This document shows positions 24,901 through 35,462 of a stretch of 64,000 nt of DNA, in pieces. Within the stretch, counting starts at the first letter, position 1. Every line of letters begins with the position of its first letter. The notes beneath the pieces were generated by a model. It was not told the origin of the DNA, searched no databases, and worked only from the letters and a program-made list of their open reading frames with translations. A program made the translations under genes and the position numbers. Origin of the DNA: Pratylenchus scribneri (lineage: Eukaryota; Nematoda; Chromadorea; Rhabditida; Pratylenchidae); contig JAQSEB010000023.1 of NCBI GenBank assembly GCA_030063045.1, positions 6,014,001 to 6,078,000 of the forward strand, given 5' to 3'.

Positions 24901-27900
24901 AATCCATTTTTGTTCACAAAAAATATTATTTGACCTATTTTTTTCCATTTTTTAAATTTAAATGATTTTCTGATATTTTTCTATTATCAGTTGAAACTTA
25001 AATTTATTTCCTTTAGCAATAAAAAAGCTAAATTATTTGCATAAAAATTTAACTCATTTTCAGCCAATTCCAATGCCATCGCCTAGCCATGAATCCCAAT
25101 CGCCGCCAATTCTTCATTTCCCCCCGGCCTCATCAAATTCAAGCAATTTCATGAATCGGCCATCACCAATGCCCAATTTGAGAATGCGAAATCCATCGGC
25201 CGAAGAATTATCACCTCGGCCAGTACACAAGACCTTACTTGGCAGGCCACCTTCCCTTCAGCATGTTGTGCCGCCAAATTCACCCAAAAGCACAGTGGCA
25301 ACGACATTTGGAAACAGGGAAGAGGTCGAGAAACTTAATGCAAAAAATAATAATTATTGAAATAAATTTTAAAAATTATAAAAATTAAAAAAAATTAGCA
25401 ATTTTTAATTTATTTTCACCCAAAATAAAATATAAAAATATTTTACAATTAATTTTATTCAAAAAAAATATTTTCCATTTGATTATTAAAATAGAAATTT
25501 ACCCTTAATTTATTCAAATTCTTGGTACCCAAGTGCTAAAATTTGGGATATAAAAATTTTGCTTATGTATTTTTCGTTCATTTAAACCTGTAATATAAAA
25601 TTAAGAATATAATTTAATTTAATATTATTCATTTAAAAATCTTAAAAAATTTAAAAAATTATTTTTACTTAAAAATCAAAAATTAATTTTTTTACTTGTT
25701 TATAGGAAGAAGAACAAATGCATTCAGCAAATTTTCAAAATAATATTGGTATTCAAAACAATAAAACAATCACCATACGAGGTCGTCAAATGCATTTAAA
25801 GCCAACATTGGACAACATTTTTGCATATAAGCCGACAACAACAAATACAGAAAATGAGAAAGAAAAGGGGAAGGAACAACAGCCAAAAGCTGCGGTCATT
25901 CGTCAATTTGGAATTGCGCATCAATCTAGAAGAAAATCCAAATCACCGGTCAAACAGATGGCCACATCATCACAGCAACAATCTTCGGCTGAATTGGAAT
26001 GGGTGGTCAGTGAAATGCTAAATGTTTTAATTGATAGAGATATAAATTAAAATTTAAAAAATCGGAAGAATTCTCAAGTAATTCTCTCTCAAAAATTCAA
26101 TTAATTTAGAAAATTAGACAATAGCAATAGTAAAATTAGTAAATACCTTTAAAATATTGACAAAATTTAATAAAAAGATGGTATAAAACTATAAATTTTT
26201 CAATCAACAGTTTCGAGAGAATGTGTATAAAATAAAATTTAATTGGGTGCGATCTATAAAACTCTCAAAATCTAAATAGGTCCTAGCCTCCTAGCATTTT
26301 GTTATGGGTTGAATTGAGCGTATTAAATTATTTTGATTTAAGGGTAATGGCTAATAAATAAATATATTTCACATTTAGAAAGTTTTTAAAAATTAGTTTT
26401 TGAAAATCAAAAAAAACCTATTAAAAATGGTTGAAAATTAAGGTCACTTTCTTCCCTTAAAAAGATAAAACGCCGACCGGATGGTACACGCTATGTTACG
26501 CGTCGTCCTGCCCGAAAACAAAAACAATGTTGGTCCGCAGTGGTGAAAGCCCGTCGAGAACAATCCCTGCTCCGGGAACGATATCAATCCGGTGCTGTGT
26601 CAACAACAACTGACGATGATGGGGTCTTTTCTAAAAGAAAAATATTAAAAACTATTTAAAAAATTTTCTAATTTAAAGGAAAGCATTATTTCAAAAAAAT
26701 TTCCGTTTTTAGGTTACTTTCTCTAAAAAAATTGTCAGAAAAATATTTTTCAATATTTAATTAGAACAGGGTTCCCATTCGTCCTTATTTTATAAGAAAA
26801 GTCCTTACAAATTGACCCCTGTCCACAGGAAAGTGAAAATGTCCTTACGTCCTTAAATGTCCTTACAAATCTCGAATTGTCCTTATTGCCCTTATACTGT
26901 ATTGTACTTATAAATGGAAATTTTGGCTAAAAATTTTCCCTTTCAGGGCATTTTTAATTAAATATTCTCTCAAAGCCCTACTTCTACTGAGAAATGTACA
27001 TTCCGAAAAAGATTCAAGCGATTTTTTCTATCAAAAATAAAAAAATATACATACTTATAATTTAAAATTTTTGCCCCTTATGTCCATATAAAATTGAACT
27101 TTTGTCCTTATAAATCGATTTGATTCGATGGGAACCCTGAATTAGAACCTATCTAAATAATTTATTGAAATAAGATGGTACCCTGATCCGTTCTTTTGGT
27201 TATAGCTCAACGAGGGAGCAATAAATCTAGGATGAATAAATCTAAGAAGATAAAATGTCTCTTCGAAGCTCTATAATTCCTTTAATAGGTCTTATAATTT
27301 TATAAAAATTTTCAAAAAACCTGATAAATAAGTGGATTTTCATTACAAAATTCGGGTTTTTCACACTGAATGTAATGTAGATTTTAATACTGGATTTAAT
27401 AAAATCAGATTAGAAGACAATTTTGGCTTTCAAATGTATATCGCATTTTAAATTATTTCATTGAGCTAAACCAATAACGAATGCAGATACTCAAAAATTA
27501 GTTGAACTGTTTAATCAATTTTCTTAATTAAACATAAAAATTAAAAGAAATAGTATTCTATGTGACTTGGTAACAAAAACCAATATTTTACAGGCTGCAA
27601 CCGGAAATGAAATGGCCCATCAGGCCAGTCGCCTGTGGATGCGAGAACAACGGAGAAGGCACAAAGGAAAGACGACGACGGCATTTGATGCTGCAATGGC
27701 CATTGAACGAAGCAAACGAGAATGCCTTTATGGGGATGAGGAAGAAGAAGATTGGAGAGGAGGCAATAATAACAACAATGGGGATTTTGGTAGCAAACAA
27801 CAGGTAAAAAATTTATTAAATTGTATATGCTTGTTGGAAATAAGACAAAATATTGCATTGTTCTTTTTTCAATAAATTAGATTTTAAAATATTTGAAAAA

Positions 27901-28237
27901 AAAAGGAGAGGCCAATTAGAACGGAGACTTCACTTAAGCCCAATAACTATTTTTAAACGTTCAAATCATTGCTTCATTTTTGATGAATTTATAAATTTGA
28001 ATTTTTAATAATTAATTTATCTCCAAACCCAATCGCTTTTATTTTCGATTTGTTTAATGTAATGATTTTGTTAATTTCAAAAGTAATAAGAAATTCTAAT
28101 AAAATTATTCCTTTCCATTATAGATTTTGCCTAGATTAAATACGGATTTGCGGCAGCTAAACCCTCAACAACAAATTGCCAGTGGTCGAGGTCATTCTTT
28201 ACCAGGGCAAGCCATCTTCTCAATCACAACTGTATGA
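22000..28237 (+). CDS. PDZRN3/4-like protein (C-terminal family region, PDZ-binding end)
   Basis: Eight exons in phase: 22000-22296, 22728-23107, 23331-23571, 25064-25324, 25706-26005, 26465-26623, 27594-27803, 28124-28237; about 653 residues. The N-terminal two thirds are low-complexity, rich in Gln, Ser and Pro. Exons 5-8 carry the conserved C-terminal region of PDZRN proteins: ELEWV, then IKRRPDGTRYVTRRPAR, then TTDDD, then REQRRRH. The protein ends FSITTV, a class I PDZ-binding motif like the family's SVTTV end. No RING or PDZ domain is visible upstream, so either the gene starts at 22000 as a scaffold-only form or N-terminal exons were lost. Known PDZRNs are E3 ligases and scaffolds at cell junctions and cytoskeleton. 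The exon 4 donor (GAG/GTCGAG) is weak. Two TIR elements sit in introns 3 and 6. Confidence 0.8.
23714..24556. mobile_element. hAT-like element with GGTTCC arms (843 bp)
   Basis: Ends are TAGAGTTGGACAGAGTCGG and its exact inverse. An exact 8-bp duplication GTTATCTG flanks it (23706-23713, 24557-24564). The arms are (GGTTCC)-type arrays and the centre has tandem repeats of about 32 bp, AAAATGGGCCCAATTGGGG plus AAAATTTTAGCC. It has the same terminal motif as the element at 60035-60851 but a different arm repeat. It lies 28 bp beyond the end of the tandem duplication. Confidence 0.9.
26767..27139. mobile_element. hAT-like element with GTCCTTA arms (373 bp)
   Basis: Ends CAGGGTTCCCATTCG and its near-exact inverse (CGATGGGAACCCTG). 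Exact 8-bp duplication AATTAGAA (26759-26766, 27140-27147). Arms repeat GTCCTTACAAAT-like units; the centre has a single GGCTAAAAATTTTCCC core repeat. It lies in an intron of the PDZRN-like gene. Confidence 0.9.
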
Positions 28238-28385
28238 TTGATACATTGAAATGGAACAAAAAATTCGACCAAAATAAATGAAGAAATTTGCAAACTAATT
28301 TCGTTTTTTATAAATTAATTTTTTCATAATCATTCAATTTTGCTCCAATTTATTCATATTAAAGTGATAAATAAATGAATTCAAA

Positions 28386-28839
28386 GGTGCTATGTCGATT
28401 CCACAATAGGGCCAATGTGGTCAATTCCACAATAGGGTCAATGTGGTCAATTCCACAATAGGGTCAATGTGGGCGTTTTCGACTTATAATAAATCAGAAA
28501 ACGGTTTTAGACCCTACAAACCTTATACCATTTTGTAGATCTCATCAAAACGCATCGATTGGTATATAATTTGTCATGGTTTGATCCAAATTAAAGGATA
28601 TTAAACCGTTTAAACCATCTTTTCCAGTTTTTGGTTTTAAACTCTTTAATTTTGGCCCAAACCAAGACAAATTATATACCAATCGATGCGTTTTGATGAG
28701 ATCTACAAAATGGTATAAGGTTTGTAGTGTCTAAAACCGGTTTCTATTTATTATAAGTCGAAAACGCTCACATTGACCCTATTGTGGAATTGACCATATT
28801 GGCCCTGTCTTTTATCTATTGTGGAATTGACCCCGGACG
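28386..28839. mobile_element. Foldback element with TTCCACAATAGGG arms
   Basis: Three tandem units of TTCCACAATAGGGTCAATG on the left are matched by inverted units on the right. Inside is a longer inverted repeat with GTAGATCTCATCAAAACGC and CATCGATTGGTATA. GAATTCAAA flanks both sides (28377-28385 and 28840-28848). It lies just downstream of the PDZRN-like stop codon. Confidence 0.75.
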
Positions 28840-29045
28840 GAATTCAAATGTATTCCTGAGTTTAATTTAAAAAATGGAAAATTGGTTGGTTAGGCCAGTC
28901 CCTGAGTTTTGTTAAAATAACAATAATTAAGAATTATTGGAAATTGCTTGGGGGTCAATTAAAAATGGATGATTTATTCCTGAGGCATTTTTCTCTCATT
29001 TCCCTTCATTTTTTCAAAATCCCACATTTTTTCTTCCAAACAAAA

Positions 29046-30076
29046 TTAGCCTCGAGCAATGGCACGTGCCGCAGCTGCATTGGCACGGGCTCTGAATTAA
29101 CAAATAATTTATGGCTTTTATTGGGAATTAATTTTTGGATATTGCCTTGCTTCAGCAGCAGCCGCATTCGCACGAATTTGAGCAGCGGTGACGGCAGCCT
29201 TTAAATTTATTAAAATATTTAAGGATCAAAATATTTTTAAAGATTAAAAATTTTATTAAAAGAGAAAAGCTTTATACAAAAAATATAAAAATTATTCATT
29301 TTATGGATTTCTCAAAAATTTTACAGACCGATCCGCAAAAATAGTCAAAATTTATTATAAAAATAACCAAATTGAAATTTTTAAGAAAAAATTTTCAAAA
29401 ATTATTCAGCCATATATTTTTTAAAAAATTTTCATATTTTTCAGACATATATTCCCGAAAATTATTAAAAAATATTTACTAAAACTTACATTGGCTCGGG
29501 CTTGATTCTCGATAACTTGAGCATGAATTCGATTTTGCCGCGCCCGATTGATGGCATCAATTTCGGCTTGACGAACACGGGCATGGGCCAAATTTTGTGC
29601 GGCACGGGCCTTGGCTTCTGCCTCGAGTTGGTGTGTGCGGGCTCGGGCACGGGCTGCAGCCAGACGGGCCTCATTCTCGGCATAAATCACTGAAGGCGGA
29701 ATTGCGTCAACAACGGACTGGAAAATAAATGAATAATTTATTTTGAGTAATTTTTAACAAAATAAATTTTAATAGTTGAAAATTTATTTTGAATTTTTTC
29801 GAATTTTTTTATAAAATTTGGTAGTAAAATTTTTTTAAAACATTTTTTGAACTTTAAAGGGATTTTTATTGATTTTTTAGAAATAATTTAAATTAAAAAT
29901 TTTAATTAAGTACATACATAAAATTAATAATTAAAAATGTCGACCAATTTAATAAATTATTTTTCCATTAAATTTATTCAAATTAAACATCTTTTTTCTA
30001 CCTTATCAAAAGCATTGTCCAATAGCATCAAAGTAATCAACATTAAAGTCGAAGCCAGCATTCCAATGGATTTCAT
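29046..30076 (-). CDS. Secreted Ala/Arg-rich helical repeat protein, 133 aa
   Basis: Four exons: 30002-30076, 29490-29717, 29146-29198, 29046-29091. Residues 1-25 form a signal peptide (MKSIGMLASTLMLITLMLLD). The rest is dominated by Ala, Arg, Asn, Gln and Glu, in helical patterns such as ARLAAARARARTHQLEAEAK, with no cysteine and no known domain. The third intron needs a GC donor (GAAGCAAG/GCAATA), and phase and sequence continue cleanly (EARARANAAAARAIARG, stop). A secreted structural or effector-type protein is possible, but the function is unknown. Confidence 0.7.
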
Positions 30077-31009
30077 TTCTACTGTTGATCTGATGATTGT
30101 TATTGGAATTTTTGTGAAGATTTTATTCACAATTTATGAAAAATATATTCTCAATTTTTGCACAAATTTATAAATGTCGGAAAATAAACCCTAAAGGTAA
30201 TGTACATTTTTCTAAGGGAAAGTGGTTGAGTAAATGGTAGAGGATGAATTCTTGCTTGGGGGCAACCCAACCAAAACCAAATAATTTTGGTCTCTTCATT
30301 GGAGAAATGGGGAAAACGACGCCAACGACCTTCTTCATCCATTTAGACAAGTTTGGGCAATATGGGTGGACCGATAAGATCGAAAAAGAAAGAAAGTTGG
30401 AGAGCAAATAAAAAGGTGCACAAAATATTCTACTAATAAATAACTTGGATGGGGCATTGGATTCCCTGCGGCAACATTGCCGGCGGTGCCGAATTATTCG
30501 ATAGAGATGGAGGCCATTATTATAATTGCGCAATGATGACCATAAATCTTATCCTTCAATCCACTCGAATTTTGTGCTTGCTCTAGGGAGTTTGAAATAA
30601 TTTTGTGCACGAAACCGGATAAAATAATGAGCATGCAAAAATGTATTTTCATTTAATTTTCTATGCCTTGTGGGCAATTTACTGGTTTTATTAATCAGAT
30701 AAAAATTATTTATGTAAAAATTTTCGAAAATTAAATTTAAGCGATTAAATGAAATCGAATTATTCAATTTATGATGGAAATTGGATAATAAAAATGATTT
30801 AATTTTAAATTAAAATTTTTAAACTTTGTAAAAATTTCGTGAATTAAATTCGAGATGATGAAAATTGGATGATATAGCCAAACCATTTTATTCTAATTAA
30901 TTATTTAAATATATTAAATGCAAATAATTAGATTTTTTACTAATTTCCTTTTTTTTAAAATTAGTTTATTAGCACAAAGAATTCCCTTTGATTTTTTTGC
31001 TTCCGATTT
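30077..31009. other. Intergenic, no supported gene
   Basis: AT-rich flank upstream of the Ala/Arg-rich gene. Open frames of 63-121 codons on the minus strand (30151-30767) lack recognisable content; one patch near 30440-30520 is GC-richer and could be a lone exon, but I cannot support it. Confidence 0.3.
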
Positions 31010-31510
31010 TTAGCAATTTATTCCAAACATTGAAGAAAATTTGTGCAGTACAATTAATTCTCCAATATTTCCCATCATTTCCTTCTCCACTAATTTTAAT
31101 CCCCTTTTCAAATTGTTTTTCATTTCGTCGTATGTTTCAGCCTCTTTTTCAGCAGCATTTTCAGCTATTGCTTTTTGCAAATTTCTTTCCAAATTGTTTT
31201 CCATTTCGTCTAATGTTCCAGTCTCATTTTCAATCATTACTTTTGGCAAATTTATTTCCTCAATTAATTTACCCTGCAGCACTTTTAAAACTTAATAATT
31301 ATCTTCCGAGCCTGTCTGATCTTTCCAAGGATTTTCTATCTTTTTGCGCGATTTCCATGTCCATCTTTTCTTTCCCCTTGCCCTGCAGCACTTTTAAAAT
31401 TTTATGATAATTTTTTGTTATTTTCAAAGTTTTCCTCCGTTTTTATCATTTTTTTGCTCAATTTCCTTGTACATTTTTCCTTTCCCTTTTTCAATCTTAA
31501 CTCGAGATAA
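31010..31510 (-). CDS. Possible Lys/Glu-rich coiled-coil exons
   Basis: The minus strand reads Lys/Glu-rich frames such as LDEMENNLERNLQKAIAENA. Similar shorter units recur upstream, KGKEKMDMEIAQKDRKS and KGKGKMYKEIEQKNDK. Two of the units begin at a shared AAAAGTGCTGCAGGG, which suggests local exon duplication. No start with a signal peptide and no clean splicing could be fixed. It lies directly downstream of the C-type lectin gene on the same strand. Confidence 0.3.
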
Positions 31511-31639
31511 GCGATAGCATTTAATTTTTGTTCTTTTCAACTGATATTTTATGCAGTAAATTTTAATAAAAAATAATAATATTTTATTTAATTTCCCCAT
31601 GAACATTCTGCAATCTTTTCACCATTCTCCCTCTTCTTC

Positions 31640-32837
31640 CTATGGCTTTTTGGTTGCCGGAAGTTTGCAGATAGCACCCAGCTGTTCGTCGCCATGTGTT
31701 GCCGAATTGCAAAGTTGGTCAACCCAACCTTCCTTCCAGCCATTCGTCTTAATAAATTTTAATATTATTATTATATAAAGAGTAATTTTTGGTTAATCAG
31801 CTCTATAATCTAATCAGATTATATAATTTAATTTGGAAAAATAAAAATAATCATTTTGACCAAAATTTTTTATTAAAAATTTTGACATTTTTTCGATACA
31901 TTTTCTCTGTTTTTGGTAAATTTAATATATCATATCTTTGGCTTATTTTATAATAAAATAAACCTTTTGGTGGATGTAGACACACGTTTCATTAACACGA
32001 TAATTGTTGGGTTCTGCTCCATTTTCAGTCCCGGTCTTGACGGCCCATGGCGCCTTCCCACTATATTGCTTGCATTCACCATAATCAAATGGGATTCCAT
32101 CCGTCCAGAAGCATTTGGTTAATTCACCACTTGGGGAATAGTCCAATTTGAGGCCAATCCAAAAGCCATCGGTGTTTGGATGCTGTTCCATAACTTCTAA
32201 GAAAGTTGTGACAATATAATTGGAAATTAATTCGAGAAATAGTCAAATGCAGAATCAGCTAATTTTAGAAAATCTTCTAACCTTCCTATTGGCATGCAAA
32301 TAAACTCATTCCCATAACTTAGTCTATTTTTTTCTAAAAATTTCAATTACTAGCCATTAAGCAGTAAGCACTAAAAAATTTATAAAATAAAATCGAATTA
32401 GATATAATTTAAAAAAAGGTTAATTTTTTAATTAAAAAGAACCCCAACCAAAATTTAATATTAATTCTATCCCGTTCACACAGTTAGAATGATGAAAAAG
32501 ATTTTAAAAATATTTGGAAATTGGAACTCACTTAGGACGAAGGCCTGGTCCGATTCACTGTGAATGGATGCCAATTCCCCGCCCTCTTTACGGCATTCAT
32601 CGTTGGCAGTTGCTTGGTCCATAGGGCCATCAATCGCCTGAATTAAATTGACAATAAATTAATTGCTTTCCCATAGTGGATTCTAACCATATAACAGTCA
32701 AATTGCCGTTCATTGCCCGATTTGGCACATTCAGGATCTTCAACCCCTTTCGGTGACGGGGTAGCGGGAGAGGAATCAATGAATGAAGGCGAAAGGATAA
32801 AAAAGATGGTGGTGATGAAAATGAATGTTTGATTCAT
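31640..32837 (-). CDS. Secreted C-type lectin-like protein, 198 aa
   Basis: Four exons in phase: 32688-32837, 32532-32637, 31964-32196, 31640-31747. Signal peptide MNQTFIFITTIFFILSPSF with the cut near DSSPA. One C-type lectin-like domain follows: CRKEGGELASIHSE at its start, FWIGLKLDY (WIGL motif), W-DG, then EPNNYRVNETCVYI, and the closing LGAICKLP. The EPNN tetrapeptide resembles the EPN sugar/calcium motif, but a WND motif is not seen, so calcium-dependent sugar binding is uncertain. The ATG at 32837 is the first in frame. Secreted C-type lectins are common in nematodes, some as parasitism proteins. Confidence 0.88.
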
Positions 32838-33261
32838 TTTAATTTGCAAAGGAAGATTTTTAGGGAATTATTTTGATATAAAATGAAAGATCATAGGGAG
32901 AATGCCGTTGGCTTATATGAAGGGGAAAAAGGGCGTTCTCCATTAAGCAGGGTGGCCCAGGGATCAGAGACCAGACGAATAAATTATAAATTTTGAACAT
33001 AAAATGGCCGTTAAAAGCATTGAATTAATTCGAACGATTAATTTTTTCATTTTTGATCGTAAACAAAATGGAAATTCACCATAAAAGCCACCCACCTAAT
33101 AGTCGAACCAATTTTAATGGCATTTTAAAATGGATTTTATTTAAAAAATTAAAAATGCGCCAGATAATGGATTGGCCAAATTTTTAATGCTTTTTTTTTA
33201 TTATTCATAATATTTGAATAGATATTTATTTTAAAAATATAACATTTTTATGGATATTTAA

Positions 33262-33575
33262 CAGTGCTGTGCCAGCTCCGGCTCCGGCTCCAGCTCCGGC
33301 TCCGGAGCCGGAGCTGGAGCCGGAGCGAAAAATTTTGAAGGTCGGAGCTCGGAGCCGGAGCCGGAGCTGGAGCCAAAATTTTTGGGTGGTCGGAGCGGAG
33401 CTGGAGTGGGAGCCCGAAGCTAAAAATTTGACCGGTTGGAGCCCGGAGCCGGAGCTGGAGCCAAAATTTTATGGTTAAAATTCCGGAGCCCGGAGCTGGA
33501 GCCGGAGCCAAAAATTTTGAGGGTCAGAGCCCGGAGCCGGAGCTGGAGCTATAAAATCCGAAAGGCACAGCACTG
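33262..33575. mobile_element. TIR element with CCGGAGCTGGAG arms (314 bp)
   Basis: Ends CAGTGCTGTGCC and exact inverse. Flanks ATATTTAA and TTATTTAA match at 7 of 8 bases. The inside is an inverted array of CCGGAGCTGGAGCC units with AAAATTTT spacers, far more GC-rich than the neighbourhood. Long open frames through the array are an effect of the repeat, not genes. Confidence 0.8.
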
Positions 33576-34235
33576 TTATTTAATTTATAAATTACTATAA
33601 AATTTTCAAGGCACACATTATCTAATATTGTGAAAAATAATCAAAAAGTGAAAATCAAAATTTCAAGTATTTTTATTGATAAAGTTAAGAACATGGATAA
33701 GTATGAAATGCAATTGTTTATTTAATTTTAAGATATAATGGTTGCCGTTTATTAACTTGAAATGAGATCGTCGAGATTATTAATTTTGTTTTTGTTTTGC
33801 AAACATTTTATGTTTTTAATTTCCAAATATTTTTGTATTTTTATCTTTCAAACATTTTATATTTTGTTTTCCAAATATTTTATGATTGTAAAAATCAATA
33901 TTTTAAGGTATTTAGTGCTCTCTTTTTACGGTAAATTTTAATTTAATGTTCTAATTTTTGACTATATTTCATTATATGAAAAAATTAATACTAATTCATT
34001 TATACTAGGGTTAATTATACGCAAGCGTATAATGAAAAAGCGTATAACGTATAATGCGTATAACCAAGGTGCGTATAACGTAACGTATAGGCCTTCCGAA
34101 AAAATTATACGCGTATAGGATACGTTACGCTCCCTTTATAAGGCATTTTTTGAAATTCGTTTAATAAAATTTTTAAAAATCGCCAAAATAAATATCATAA
34201 TAAAAAATAAATCAATCATTTTATTCTTTTTATTC

Positions 34236-35015
34236 TTACTCTTCTTCATCTTCATATTCTTCTTCACTCAAATCTGATTCATCTGGTTCAATCAAGCCCG
34301 TAATCACGAATTTTCCAAAGAGGGAGCCATCAGGGATGCCATCTCCAAAATGCAAAACCCCGGCATTCGGGTCTAAAAACCCGGCAAAACCCCGGCAAAA
34401 ATTTTCAAAACCCCGGTAAAAACCCGGCATCTTTTAAAACGTGTTAAAATGCAATTTAAAAGCTTGTAAAAATTTTCTACTTCAGATTTATATTTTTAAT
34501 TGACTTTTTGAGCACATTTTTAATTTACTTTTTGAGCATGTGCGTTATGAAATAAAGATATCATTCATAACTCATAAGCCTTAAAAATCGGTCTGCCGTC
34601 AAAAAGTTTAGAAAAAAATTAGCTAAAAATGGCCCTGATAGGGAGAAAAAGTAGCTAAAAATGGCCGCGCAGCGAAAAATTAAAACCAAAAATGGCCGCG
34701 CAGCGAAAAATTAGACCCAAAAATGGCCGCGCAGCGAAAAATTAAAACCAAAAATGGCCGCGCAGCGAAAAATTAAAACCAAAAAAGGCCGCGCAGCGAA
34801 AAATTTAGCTAAAAATTAAAAAACCCGGCAAAAACACGGCAAATTATGAAAACCCCGGCAAAAACCCGGCATTCCAAAAACCACGGCAAAATCCCGGCCG
34901 GGACATCAAAACCCCGGTAAATGCCGGGGAAACCCGGTATTATGGCATCCCTGGGAGCCATAGAAGGGAGAATGCCGAGCTTTTTTTGCTGCCCCGCAGG
35001 GCCGAATTTTTGGGA
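34236..35015 (-). pseudogene. Broken reading frame with acidic C-terminus, split by a hAT-like element
   Basis: A minus-strand frame ends LIEPDESDLSEEEYEDEEE with a stop at 34236. It is cut at 34330 by the element 34331-34953. Beyond that element it continues in the same frame for at least 17 codons (34962-35015). Length and content are too small to name a family; it could be a remnant of a transposon gene carried by the surrounding element. Confidence 0.4.
34331..34953. mobile_element. hAT-like element with CCCGGCAAAA arms (623 bp), nested
   Basis: Ends CAGGGATGCCAT and exact inverse; exact 8-bp duplication GGAGCCAT (34323-34330, 34954-34961). Arms repeat AAAACCCCGGCAAAAACCC. The centre holds five tandem copies of the AAAATGGCCGCGCAGCG plus AAAAATT(A/T)AA core repeat. 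It is inserted into the GCGTATAA element. Confidence 0.9.
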
Positions 35016-35462
35016 GAATTACTTTGGATGGAAAATTTTGTTCTAAAATGGCCGCGTATCAAAAAATTTGGATCAAGATTGGCTGCGCAGCTAAAATTTT
35101 AGTTCAAAATTGCCCGCGCAGCGAAAAATTTGGCTCAAATTGGCTGCGCAGCGAAAATTTAAGCTCAAAATTGGCCGCATAGCGAAAAATTTGGATCAAA
35201 ATTGGCCGTATAACGAAAATTTTAGCTCAAAATTGCCCGCGCAGCGAAAAATTTGGAAATTGGCCGCATAGCGAAAAATTTGACCCTAAATGGTGGTTTT
35301 AAAAAAGGTTGCGTATAGGCGTATAGGCGTATATTCAGAGTGCGTATAACGTATAATGCGTATAATCGGGGTGCGTATAACATAACGTATAATTAGCCCA
35401 AAATCGTTGCGTATATCCGTTACGCGGATACGTTACGCCCACGTATAATTAATAAGAAATAG

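Larger units (their letters stand above)
34014..35451. mobile_element. TIR element with GCGTATAACGTATA arms, interrupted by a second element
   Basis: Begins TTAATTATACGCAAGCG and ends with CGTATAATTAA. Arms repeat GCGTATAACGTATAATGCG and similar. The interior (34620-34820, 35040-35300) has at least ten copies of AAAAATGGCCGCGCAGCG or AAATTGGCCGCATAGCG units. I see no target duplication. A fragmentary reading frame runs on the minus strand (see 34236-35015). Confidence 0.65.

Noticed and set aside
33248..33511. Pro/Ala and Glu/Pro-rich frames
   Set aside because: Effect of the CCGGAGCTGGAG arrays of the element at 33262-33575.
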